Positions 8,071-17,576 are shown, counted from the first letter of the stretch. The stretch: 35,951 bases of DNA from Hyphomonadaceae bacterium (GCA_030158285.1 JAOATF010000181.1:1-35951); one strand, 5' to 3'. The notes: generated from the letters alone by a model not told the origin. Numbers and translations are program-made.

Positions 8071-8334
8071 CTACACGATGAGTCTCTTCGCTCTTGCCCA
8101 CGCCTTCACCGCTTCGGCGGAGAAGGTCGCGCGCTTTCCATCTTCCTTGACGTGGACCGGCTGAAGGTCGCCGCACTTCCACGCTCGCAGGATTGTTGAA
8201 GACGACACGCGAGCCAGACCCGCAGCCGTTTCGTGCGTGACCTCATCGAGGCAGGCGGACGCCGCACGCTTGCGAGCACGTGCAAGCGCAGCGGCGCCGC
8301 CATCAGCCTCTGAGAGGTTGAGCCGGGCAGCCAT
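8071..8334 (-). CDS. Small HTH_17/MerR-like DNA-binding protein (87 aa)
   Basis: The C-terminal two thirds (about 34-87) reads as an excisionase or MerR-like winged HTH. ETAAGLARVSSSTILRAW forms the helix-turn-helix, a basic KEDGKR wing follows, and FSAEAVKAWARAKR forms the final helix. This pattern is shared by AlpA/Xis-like proteins and by the N-terminal half of lambda Nu1. The start overlaps the upstream DUF2190 stop by one base (TGATG), so it is in the head-gene operon and not beside the integrase. It could be an excision factor, a transcription regulator, or the DNA-binding half missing from the short TerS. The sequence alone does not decide. Confidence 0.75.
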   Translation of the reverse strand: MAARLNLSEADGGAAALARARKRAASACLDEVTHETAAGLARVSSSTILRAWKCGDLQPVHVKEDGKRATFSAEAVKAWARAKRLIV

Positions 8335-8690
8335 CAGACTGCGACAGCCGGTTGCGTGAGGCGAACGCGAACGGTCGTGGCGCCGGCTCCCGCCACTGCC
8401 ACCGCGACGCCGATCCGGACGGTTCCGCCGGAGTTGGAATCCTCATCTGCGTTGCTGTGCGCGTTGCCATCCGTCGCGTTGAAGTAGACGAACGCGCCGA
8501 CGGTGAAGACGCTTGCGCTATTCTTCGCCAGAGCGAAAACGCCTTCCGTGACGAGGTCGAGGCTTTCGCCCGTCGCAGCATCGCCAGCGGCCACGCCGAA
8601 GAGCGAGCCAATCAGAACGCCATCGCCCGAGTCGACAGTGGCGGGAGCCGTCACGGTGATCGTGCGGCCGGGTTGAACAAGGTTTTTCAT
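8334..8690 (-). CDS. Capsid decoration/cement protein, DUF2190 family
   Basis: This 118-residue protein is nearly all beta-strand and Gly/Ala/Val-rich. It begins with MKNLVQPGRTITVTAPATVDSGDGVLIGSLFGVA and ends with GTVRIGVAVAVAGAGATTVRVRL, the standard pattern of DUF2190 proteins. These proteins lie beside major capsid genes and include capsid-stabilising decoration proteins. The ATG overlaps the stop of the gpW-like gene by 4 bp (ATGA). Its presence implies the element builds a mature head. It is full length for the family. Confidence 0.82.
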   Translation of the reverse strand: MKNLVQPGRTITVTAPATVDSGDGVLIGSLFGVAAGDAATGESLDLVTEGVFALAKNSASVFTVGAFVYFNATDGNAHSNADEDSNSGGTVRIGVAVAVAGAGATTVRVRLTQPAVAV

Positions 8691-8914
8691 TTGCAGTCTC
8701 CAAATTTGGAAATCTTGAAGCGGAAAGTATTCGGGGGAGCGGATTGCATGGCCGCGATCCGGCTTTCGAGCGCAGCAATTGCGCGTTGCATGGCGCCGGG
8801 AGATGCGTAGGTGATCTCCTCCTCGCCAGACTTCACTGACAGCACCCCGCGACCGAGTTGGCGGACCAACTCGTCACGAAGCGTCATCAACTCTTGAACC
8901 GTGAGCGCGGTCAT
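8687..8914 (-). CDS. gpW-like head-tail joining protein
   Basis: At 75 residues this has gpW size and pattern: an N-terminal helix (LTVQELMTLRDELVRQLGRG), a short beta hairpin (GVLSVKSGEEEITYASP) and a C-terminal helix (GAMQRAIAALESRIAAMQ). gpW fills the portal channel after packaging and forms the platform on which the tail docks. In an element without tail genes it would be the connection point for a helper tail. The ATG at 8914 is preferred, with GGGAG 10 nt upstream. A TTG at 8923 overlapping the capsid stop is possible but crowds the ribosome site. Confidence 0.78.
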   Translation of the reverse strand: MTALTVQELMTLRDELVRQLGRGVLSVKSGEEEITYASPGAMQRAIAALESRIAAMQSAPPNTFRFKISKFGDCK

Positions 8915-8919
8915 GAGGA

Positions 8920-10764
8920 TCAAGCTCCCGCGCTATTAGAGTCGTTCTCGTCGCCGTTCTGGACGCGGTACGCGCCGCGCCAGCCGATGGCCGCCGCGCC
9001 GACCACGTGGATGCAGCGGAAGCTCACGCCCCACGTATCCCACGCTTGCTGCGTCTCGATCTGCGGGCCTTCGCGGCCAGCCAGATGCGCCAGTTCGAGC
9101 ACGGGCGCCAAAGCCGGATCAGCGAACACGAACCATTGGAACGGCTCCAAACGCGGCTCGACCATGAGCGTGAGCTTGGACTGGAAGGGGTTCGTCTCGC
9201 CGAAGGTCTGGGCCTGATACTGGGCCAGGAATTTCTCGGCGTGGGTCTCCATCTCTTTCGAGACAACGAGATGCTTCGGCGCGATGTTCAGCAGAGTCGT
9301 CCCATCCAGCCCGGTGATGCTGCGCATGGATTGGCGAATATCGCTCATCAGCCCGACGCCACCGATGTCATCCAGCGTGCCCCACGCCATGGTGTTGGCG
9401 TGGTCGGCGCTGAAGAGGTTGAAGCCGTCATCCATCGCCGGGTTGGCGTTGATAACGGCAATCAGTTCGTCCGCATCACGAGCCGCCGCAGCGATGCCGA
9501 ATTGCTCGGCTGCATCAGTGAGTGCACCGAGGTTGTCGTTGAGAATCGCCTTCATGCTGTAGTCGATTCGACGTGCGAACGGCTTCACGCGGATGGTCAA
9601 CTTGGACTCCTCACGCGAAGCGTGCGTGATCTCGCCATGCTCGCCCAGTTCCTCCAGCGCGCCGAACTCGCCTGCGCGAAGCCGCTCGTTGTCGCGGAAG
9701 TCGCTGACGGTCGTCTTCTTCGCCAAGCTGACAAAGGGAGAAGGCGCCACGCCGTACTTCGCCAACGCGACGCGGTTGGCCGTACCGCCCAGAAGGTGGT
9801 TCGGCATATCGGACGTGCCCATGTAGCGAAGCGCAAGCTGCACCCTTTGCTCGCGCGACATGCCGAAGGTGCGGACGCCAGCGCGTTGAAGAACGAGGTC
9901 CAGATGCTCCGAAACCGAAAGCCCCCGGAACTCTCGCGCGTTGTCAGCCGGCGCCGTGCCCATAGCGCGAGACGTCAGCGCGTCGATCTGCCGAGACATG
10001 ATCTCGTCCGGATTGTCGTGCGAGGCGCCGACGCGAGCGGGGGGAATGCTCCGCGTGCGTTCCTGCATGATTTCATACGCGCGCGTCTTCGCATCCGCTT
10101 CGGTCCCGTCCGCGTCGATAATGACGTCGGCCTCTTCGGCCGCTCGCTCAAGATTTCCCGGCAGGGCTTTCCTGAAAATGTTGCGAATCTCCGCGCGCGT
10201 TTGCGCGACGGTGGACTCGTTCGCGGGCGTGTCGATCACGTCCGCTTCAGGCGCCGGATTGGCGCCGCTCTTCTTAGGCATGGGATTGCTCCGTACTTTG
10301 GCGCCGGGATCGGCAGGGATTGGGACGATGCTTGCCTCGTGGATTGACCACGCCAGCGCCGTCCGAAAACGCTGGCCTTTGGAGTCTGTGGAATCGGCCC
10401 AGCGCGTGACGCGGTAGCCGATTGAAATGCTGCGAAGGATGCCGTCGCGGATGTCGCCAACGATGCCCGCCACGTCATCGCGGCTGGACAGCTTCAGGCG
10501 TGCGCGGATTTCTCCGTCTTTGCGCCATGCCTTCTCGATCACACCCAGCACGGCGCGCGTGCTGCCTTGGTTGTGCGCGTCCAGAACGGGCTTGCCTTCG
10601 ATGTCGCGAAGGTCCGCGTTGGCGATGGGCAACCGCTCGATATAGCCACCGCGATTCACATCGGCGCCGGTCGAGAGAACAACCTCAACCGTGTTGGCTT
10701 CCGCGTTGAACGTGGTCGGCGCGAGCGATGCGGCGCGCAATTCGAGTTGGATGCTATTCGGCAT
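8920..10764 (-). CDS. Prohead protease-major capsid fusion protein
   Basis: This single 614-residue polypeptide makes the protease and the shell. The N-terminal 160 residues form an HK97-type (U35) prohead protease with His63 in LDAHNQG and Ser112/Ser114 in RSISIGY. A charged, Ala-rich middle region (about 165-280) resembles a scaffold or delta domain. The C-terminal 300 residues resemble the Mu gpT-like or HK97-fold capsid family, with FGALEELGEHGEI, FNLFSADHAN and VSFRCIHVVGAAAIGWRG. Fusions of this kind are known in phages and should self-cleave during maturation. The start at 10764 overlaps the portal end by 11 bp; a longer reading lies inside portal. No break is visible. Confidence 0.9.
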   Translation of the reverse strand: MPNSIQLELRAASLAPTTFNAEANTVEVVLSTGADVNRGGYIERLPIANADLRDIEGKPVLDAHNQGSTRAVLGVIEKAWRKDGEIRARLKLSSRDDVAGIVGDIRDGILRSISIGYRVTRWADSTDSKGQRFRTALAWSIHEASIVPIPADPGAKVRSNPMPKKSGANPAPEADVIDTPANESTVAQTRAEIRNIFRKALPGNLERAAEEADVIIDADGTEADAKTRAYEIMQERTRSIPPARVGASHDNPDEIMSRQIDALTSRAMGTAPADNAREFRGLSVSEHLDLVLQRAGVRTFGMSREQRVQLALRYMGTSDMPNHLLGGTANRVALAKYGVAPSPFVSLAKKTTVSDFRDNERLRAGEFGALEELGEHGEITHASREESKLTIRVKPFARRIDYSMKAILNDNLGALTDAAEQFGIAAAARDADELIAVINANPAMDDGFNLFSADHANTMAWGTLDDIGGVGLMSDIRQSMRSITGLDGTTLLNIAPKHLVVSKEMETHAEKFLAQYQAQTFGETNPFQSKLTLMVEPRLEPFQWFVFADPALAPVLELAHLAGREGPQIETQQAWDTWGVSFRCIHVVGAAAIGWRGAYRVQNGDENDSNSAGA

Positions 10765-12121
10765 TGGAGTCGTCCTCTTCGGTCTCAGGATCATCGCCAG
10801 GCGCTTGCGCGTGCGGGTCCGCTGCGATGTCTGCGTCCACGCGTTCGATGCTTTCGCCGCGCGCTGCGATGGCTTCGGCGCGGCTCATGGTCTTCATGTC
10901 CAGCGCGAGCTTGACGGCTTGCAGGGCCTTCAGCGGGTCGGCTTCAGGCATGGCGGGGAAGCGCCATTCGGCAACCTCCCCGCCATTCTCCTCGCCCTGA
11001 AGCTGCCGTGTGAGGGTCCAGCGGCGCCAGATGGGCGCGAGAAGCTGAGGAACGATGACGTTGAATTGCAGCGCCTCCAGAGACGCCTTGAACGTGATGA
11101 GCGCGGCGCGAAGGCTCGAATAGTTCGCGCGGCTCACGTTCCCAGAGACCATGAAGGCAGGAACGCCCAGCCCGGCCGCAATCTCCTCCGTGATGGCGGT
11201 CATAAACTCGACGGACTGTTGAGCCTGCGTCGGCTGATTGAACTTGATGTCCATTCCGGACGGCAGACGCCGCACGACTCCGGGCTCCAGCGACACCTCC
11301 AGCGTGTCGCCGCTCTTCTCGCCTTCGAACGGAAGCTGGGCGGCGCCGTTTGCATCCGTGAGGAATCCGGCGTGCATCGCCGCAACCTGGAAGCCCTTCA
11401 GCAGTGCATCAGAGAGGAGCCCCAAGTCTGCGAGCTTCAGCATGATCGGCGCGAACCATGAGACGCCGCGAATCTGGCCGACGCCATCAGGCCGCATCAG
11501 GTGCAGCACGTCCGCCGCATCCACGCGCACTGGCGGCGCCCACGTCTCGAACTGTTGAGTCGGCAGGAAGGGCCTTATCCAGTACGCGACGCGCTCCCCT
11601 TGCGCGTTATGTTCGATGCCCGCCGCTATGAAGGCGGCGCCGCCAAGCTCGCGAGTGACGGACTCGTCCACCTGCTCGGCAGGCAATAGCTGGAGTTTCA
11701 GGCCGTCCGCACGTTGGCGGAAGACAACGAACACCTCGCCATCAACGATGAGCGCCTGAATCGCTAGCCGGATCAGACCGCCGAAGTTTGTCCGGCCATC
11801 CGCATCGCAATTGTCCCACCATTGCAGGAAGGCTTCGGCCAGCCCCGTGTCAGCGTGAGCGGGAACGGCGCCGGCTCCCCACAAATAGGTCGCGAGCGCG
11901 TTGACGCTGGCCGAAGCGCGCGCCTCATTCGCTGCGAAGTAGCGGGCCTTGCTGCGGATCGACCCGGCGGCCTGAATGGTCTCCAGCGACGTGCGGCCAT
12001 GGCGCACCTCACGGGCGAACCGATCAAAGCGGCCAGCGTCATAGCCGCGCGTCCGCATCTCCGGCGCGATGGCGCGAGCGATGGCTTGGCGAGCCCGGCG
12101 GAAGATGGATGCGCGGGCCAT
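10754..12121 (-). CDS. Portal protein, lambda gpB family
   Basis: This 455-residue protein forms the dodecameric ring through which DNA enters and to which the tail docks. Recognisable segments are the N-terminal NEARASASVNALATYLWGAG region, the central DVLHLMRPDGVGQIRGVSWFAPIM, and the highly characteristic GVPAFMVSGNVSRANYSSLRAA at about 345-370. The acidic C-terminus ends in EEDDSNAE. Length is slightly under lambda gpB but the core is complete. The start has GGAGGG 8 nt upstream and lies 2 bp after the stop of the preceding gene. It comes before the capsid gene in transcription, while terminase lies about 5 kb further down, a rearranged order compared with lambda. Confidence 0.9.
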   Translation of the reverse strand: MARASIFRRARQAIARAIAPEMRTRGYDAGRFDRFAREVRHGRTSLETIQAAGSIRSKARYFAANEARASASVNALATYLWGAGAVPAHADTGLAEAFLQWWDNCDADGRTNFGGLIRLAIQALIVDGEVFVVFRQRADGLKLQLLPAEQVDESVTRELGGAAFIAAGIEHNAQGERVAYWIRPFLPTQQFETWAPPVRVDAADVLHLMRPDGVGQIRGVSWFAPIMLKLADLGLLSDALLKGFQVAAMHAGFLTDANGAAQLPFEGEKSGDTLEVSLEPGVVRRLPSGMDIKFNQPTQAQQSVEFMTAITEEIAAGLGVPAFMVSGNVSRANYSSLRAALITFKASLEALQFNVIVPQLLAPIWRRWTLTRQLQGEENGGEVAEWRFPAMPEADPLKALQAVKLALDMKTMSRAEAIAARGESIERVDADIAADPHAQAPGDDPETEEDDSNAE

Positions 12122-12123
12122 GG

Positions 12124-12672
12124 TCAGCCCTCCGTCCGGAGCGGCTGCACGTTGGAGTCCTTGGTCGCGAACCGCTTCAGCAGGACATGCAGGTTGATGA
12201 CGTATTCCGCGACGGGGTCATGGCGCGGCGTCGGCGATGCGATGGGCTTGTCGTATTCGTCTTCAAACCGCGTGGCGCATGTCGGCTGATATGCGCCGCT
12301 CACCTCGTCGCGCCACATGGTCATAACCAGGAAGCAGCACTCCCCCGCCGCGATGGCGTCCAGAATGTGCTCGATATGCGGACGGATGCCCTCGCCATGG
12401 GGCTCCGCAAGAAAGCGCCACATGCCGCGAAGCTGATCCTTCGCAGTGACGACTCCCGCGTCATGCAGATCGCAGAGAACCGCGAAGATGGCGCCAGTCC
12501 ACTGGGGGTAGAGGAAAGCCTTCCCGCCGGGTGCAGGGACTTCGCCATCGTGAGGGACGATGCCAAGCGTTCGCCAATAGTTGAGAGTCGATCCGGCTTG
12601 CGCCCGCGTTCTGCCGGGACGCGCCGCGAATGCAGCGACCTGCCCATTCTTGAGTTTTTCGCCCGTGTCCAT
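12124..12672 (-). CDS. First gene of head operon, putative MerR-like regulator
   Basis: The 182-residue product begins with a region (about 20-75) compatible with a MerR-type winged HTH. TRAQAGSTLNYWRTLGIVP would be the recognition part, followed by a wing with GGKAFLY and a helix DLHDAGVV. The remainder (WRFLAEPHGEGIRPHIEHIL and onward) is not recognised. The Met at 12672 is chosen because GAGG lies 5 nt upstream; an in-frame Met at 12711 lacks a good site. It heads the leftward operon and lies about 140 bp after two palindromes (12809-12847), as expected for a self-regulating or switch protein. The HTH reading is tentative. Confidence 0.6.
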   Translation of the reverse strand: MDTGEKLKNGQVAAFAARPGRTRAQAGSTLNYWRTLGIVPHDGEVPAPGGKAFLYPQWTGAIFAVLCDLHDAGVVTAKDQLRGMWRFLAEPHGEGIRPHIEHILDAIAAGECCFLVMTMWRDEVSGAYQPTCATRFEDEYDKPIASPTPRHDPVAEYVINLHVLLKRFATKDSNVQPLRTEG

Positions 12673-12808
12673 TTCAGCCTCAAAACTTAAACTTGAGACC
12701 AGCGAATCCATGAGTTTTTCTACGAGTCCACCCCCCTCCCCCTCAGCGACCCCCGCGCGAATGGCATGCTATAACTATGATTTTGCAGGACTTACGCAGC
12801 CTCGGCAG

Positions 12809-12847
12809 GTCAGAACTTTTCTGACATCGTTTAGGCGAGTTAAACTC
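12809..12847. promoter_or_regulatory. Paired palindromes, candidate operator of head operon
   Basis: A perfect inverted repeat GTCAGAA-CTT-TTCTGAC (12809-12825) is followed 11 bp later by a second palindrome GAGTT-A-AACTC (12837-12847). Both lie in a gene-free stretch upstream of the leftward operon that starts at 12672. Their size and spacing fit binding sites for a dimeric repressor or activator. I cannot fix a -10/-35 pair with confidence. Confidence 0.45.
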
Positions 12848-12992
12848 AAATACCGGGCGTTAGCCGCCCTCCGCCAAGCCGGAATGCTCCGGATTCGGAC
12901 ACGCGGAAGGGCGCCGCCGGACAGGCGGGAGCGGCCTAGAAAGCCCCTGAAAAAATTTTGCAGGCAGGTTGCGGATTCGGCGGTCGTGCCGA

Positions 12993-13070
12993 TACCGTCG
13001 CCTCCGTGGCCTCGATCCCCTCAGAAGTCGCCAGATTTCCGGTAGATCGACGGTAGCAGTGCTGACGGTA
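12993..13070. repeat. Integrase arm-type site cluster, right end
   Basis: Three exact GACGGTA heptamers, at 12993-12999 (-), 13049-13055 (+) and 13064-13070 (+), match those found beside the integrase at 426-582. The right-end copies lie 49-126 bp inside the candidate attR. Matching arm sites at both ends support the element boundaries independently of the weak core repeat. Confidence 0.55.
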
Positions 13071-13118
13071 TTCGCGAGAATGCCTGATTTTATTGACTTG
13101 GTTGGCTTCGCTGCGGTT

Positions 13119-13132
13119 CAGCTCAGGAGCCA
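13119..13132 (+). other. attR candidate, degenerate tRNA-Asn 3' end
   Basis: CAGCTCAGGAGCCA equals the last 15 bases of tRNA-Asn with one G missing. The preceding bases (TCGCTG, then GGTT) also match tRNA-Asn T-arm sequence with a short gap. The displaced host copy of a tRNA 3' end is free to decay after integration. If this is attR, the element may excise poorly. A chance match remains possible. Confidence 0.4.
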
Positions 13133-13626
13133 TTCGTCCCCCCCTTGGTAAAACGCGAATCATCCCCTTCCCCGGGGCTGCAGGCATGCGCCGAACGCTG
13201 ATGTTTGCGTTCGCAAGATAGTTGCCCTTCGGAAGCTTTCCAAAAGCTGTCAGAATTCGGGTTCCCCGCCCTGCGGGGGTATCGGTGAGACTTTCGAGAA
13301 CCGGCGGTGGCGGGGAAGGCTAGAGTTGAGCGTCCTTCAGGGTACTCGTCCGTACCCGTACAATTTGCGACAACGCGTCAGGCGTTTGTTTTCAGCCTGT
13401 TTCTGACGCGTTCTGTTAACCAGCCGCCGATTTGGGCGTCGCTGCCCGCCGCCTCGGCGCCTGCAGCAAAATGGTAATTAGAGTTGTCTCATTACCAAAT
13501 ACTCATCTGAGTGCTACGTAACATTTTACTCCCCGTTCAGTTGAAATTCATTGCCAAATTACCCCGAGAGGCGTTTGGTTCGGGAAGGTGGGCAACATAG
13601 GGTTGCGCCGTAGCTGTGGGGCTGCG
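13133..13626. other. Gene-free leader with three inverted repeats
   Basis: No convincing gene lies here. The stretch is less GC-rich than its surroundings and holds three inverted repeats: GGGTAC/GTACCC (13340-13357), a perfect 10-bp AACGCGTCAG/CTGACGCGTT with 21-nt spacer (13372-13412), and TGGTAAT/ATTACCA with 12-nt spacer (13472-13497). The last lies about 130 bp before the multicopper oxidase start and could be its operator. None has a T-run that would make it a terminator. Confidence 0.5.
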
Positions 13627-15972
<2,346 letters not shown>

Positions 15973-15993
15973 ATCGCGCGCGGCCTCCGCGGG

Positions 15994-16016
15994 CGCCGGG
16001 CTTGCAAAGCCCGGCG
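15994..16016 (+). other. Intercistronic hairpin
   Basis: A perfect 10-bp stem, CGCCGGGCTT with AAGCCCGGCG around a GCA loop, lies between the multicopper oxidase stop and the SCO-cytochrome start. No T-run follows, so it is more likely an mRNA-stabilising or attenuating hairpin within an operon than a full terminator. Confidence 0.6.
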
Positions 16017-16038
16017 TGCGTGACTCTGGAGAGTGATG

Positions 16039-17088
16039 ATGCTCGACGTGATGAAGATCGTGGCCCGACGCTGGCGCGCCTTCGCCCGCCTAGCCCTCAC
16101 CTCGCTGAGCATGGCTTTGCTGAGCATTGCCTCAACCAGCCCCGCTACGGCGCAGACGGCGTGGGGCCGCGACTACTTCCCGAACGTGACGCTCACCACG
16201 CAGGACAACAAGAAGGTCAAGTTCTACGACGACATGCTTGAGGGCAAGGTCGTGGTGATCAACTTCATCTTCACCACCTGCACCGACGTCTGCCCGCTCG
16301 ACACCGCGCAACTGCGCAAGGTGTACGACCTCCTGGGCGACCATCCGGGCAAGGACATCTTCCTCTACTCGATCTCCGTCGATCCCGAACGCGACACGCC
16401 GAAGGCTATGAAGACGTTCATGAACCAGTACGAGATCGGCAAGGGCTGGACGTTCCTCACCGGCAAACGCGAAGACATCGACCTCATCCAGAAGAAGCTC
16501 GGCATCCAGCCGGCCGGACCCAACCCGGCCGCGCACACCACATCGCTGATGCTGGCCAACGTGCCGGCCGGCTCGTGGATCAAGCGCTCGCCGTACGAAA
16601 ATCCGCAGATGATCGCCAACCTGCTGACCGGCCACCTCAATGCCGCCGGCATGCTGACGGCCGACAAGGGCACGAAGCGCTCCTACGCCGAAGCGATCTC
16701 GGTGCCCGATCCGGGCGAGGCCGGTAGCCTGTACCGCACGCGCTGCGCCGCCTGCCACACGATCGGCGCGGGTGATACGCTCGGCCCGGACCTCTACATG
16801 GTGACACAACGCCGCGATCCGAAGTGGCTGGCCCGCTGGATCAAGGCGCCAGACGTGATGATTGCGGCAAAGGATCCCGTCATCACGGCCCAGCTTGCCC
16901 AGTTCCGCAACCTCGCCATGCCGAACCTCAAACTGTCCGACAACGACGTCCAGGAAGTGATGGCCTTCATCGAGCGCGAGTCGAACTTTGTCACCGCGCA
17001 ACGCGAAGCGCAGAAAACCTCGCAACACGCGGGACATGCGGGGCACGTCATGCAGCCCGCTCCGGTTCAGGGCCACGACCACCACTAG
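16039..17088 (+). CDS. SCO-cytochrome c fusion with His-rich tail
   Basis: This exported 349-residue protein joins two copper/electron-transfer domains. After a signal peptide ending near SPATAQ, a SCO/SenC domain carries the copper-binding CTDVC (Cys81, Cys85) and its distal His (about 166, in AAHTTSLML). A class I cytochrome c domain follows, with heme motif CAACH (236-240) and a likely axial Met in NLAMPNLKL (about 292). The C-terminus is His-rich (HAGHAGHV and GHDHH), which probably binds copper. SCO proteins deliver copper or reduce cysteines for cuproenzymes. Directly after the multicopper oxidase (66 bp), this one may load or exchange electrons with it. GGAG lies just upstream; ATGs at 16036 and 16039 are both possible. 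Confidence 0.88.
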   Translation: MLDVMKIVARRWRAFARLALTSLSMALLSIASTSPATAQTAWGRDYFPNVTLTTQDNKKVKFYDDMLEGKVVVINFIFTTCTDVCPLDTAQLRKVYDLLGDHPGKDIFLYSISVDPERDTPKAMKTFMNQYEIGKGWTFLTGKREDIDLIQKKLGIQPAGPNPAAHTTSLMLANVPAGSWIKRSPYENPQMIANLLTGHLNAAGMLTADKGTKRSYAEAISVPDPGEAGSLYRTRCAACHTIGAGDTLGPDLYMVTQRRDPKWLARWIKAPDVMIAAKDPVITAQLAQFRNLAMPNLKLSDNDVQEVMAFIERESNFVTAQREAQKTSQHAGHAGHVMQPAPVQGHDHH

Positions 17089-17120
17089 GCTGAACAGAAG
17101 CTGTCGATGGGTGTCGCGCG

Positions 17121-17576
17121 CTAGTCGCGCTTGGGCCGCGGCGTCACAACGAAATCACCGAACAGGCTGCGCACTTCGCTGAGCTTTGCCTGCAGGGGAT
17201 CGTGATAGATATACCCACCCGTCGGCGGCGCCGTGAACCGCAGGGTTGTGGAGCTGCCAGCCTTGATCGGCGGCGATTTCGTGCCGGTCACGCTCATGAT
17301 CGCAAATGACCGCGTCTCGCGCGTCCGGTTCACCAGCTTGATCGTAACGGTATCGCCATCGTGCACGCGAAGCACGGGACTGACCTCCCGGGTCAGGGCG
17401 TCGCGGAAGGAGACCCTCACGCCGACATCGTTGCCCGTCTGCCGTTCGTAGATTTCCTCGATGTAGAGCTCGAAGCTGGACGCATGGGACGCGCTGGTCT
17501 GCGCAACCGCGCCGCAGACAGGCACCGCCATCGCGCTGATCGCAGCGAGTGTCGCCAGGAAGTTTCGCCGAAGCAT
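17121..17576 (-). CDS. Exported single-domain cupredoxin-like protein
   Basis: The 151-residue product has a Tat-like or Sec signal (MLRRNFLATLAAISAMAVPVCGAVAQ) and a beta-sandwich. VLRVHDGDTVTIKLVNRTRETRSFAI and GGYIYHDPLQAKLSEVRSLFGDFVV resemble the first cupredoxin domain of multicopper oxidases (YxYHxx ... LFGxFVV). The Cys and Met of a type 1 copper site are absent, so it is not an ordinary blue copper protein. It may bind copper through His, or be structural only. It is convergent with the SCO-cytochrome gene, 32 bp away, which suggests a shared copper theme but not a shared transcript. Confidence 0.7.
   Translation of the reverse strand: MLRRNFLATLAAISAMAVPVCGAVAQTSASHASSFELYIEEIYERQTGNDVGVRVSFRDALTREVSPVLRVHDGDTVTIKLVNRTRETRSFAIMSVTGTKSPPIKAGSSTTLRFTAPPTGGYIYHDPLQAKLSEVRSLFGDFVVTPRPKRD

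Larger units (their letters stand above)
397..13132. mobile_element. Integrated tail-less phage satellite or headful prophage remnant
   Basis: The element is bounded on the left by the tRNA-Asn 3' end and integrase, and on the right by a degenerate tRNA-Asn 3' copy (13119-13132) with a cluster of GACGGTA sites just inside it. Its content is integrase, SF3-type helicase, small and large terminase, portal, protease-capsid fusion, gpW-like protein, DUF2190 protein, two putative HTH proteins and a few unknown small proteins. I found no tail tube, tape measure, baseplate, holin, endolysin or CI-type repressor. The 12.7 kb size and the intact head and packaging genes fit a capsid-forming PICI-like satellite. 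A deleted prophage cannot be excluded from one copy. The right edge is inferred, not proved. Confidence 0.72.

Noticed and set aside
9007-10347. A 446-codon plus-strand frame opposite the capsid fusion
   Set aside because: It is Arg/His-rich with no motif, and the opposite strand has the recognisable protease and capsid.
12936-13187. An 83-codon minus-strand frame at the right end of the element
   Set aside because: It has no ribosome site or recognisable fold and overlaps the arm-type sites and attR candidate.
13211-13232. A second possible attR, because AGTTGCC follows here as it does after tRNA-Asn
   Set aside because: Only seven bases match and no tRNA 3' sequence precedes them; 13119-13132 is better.
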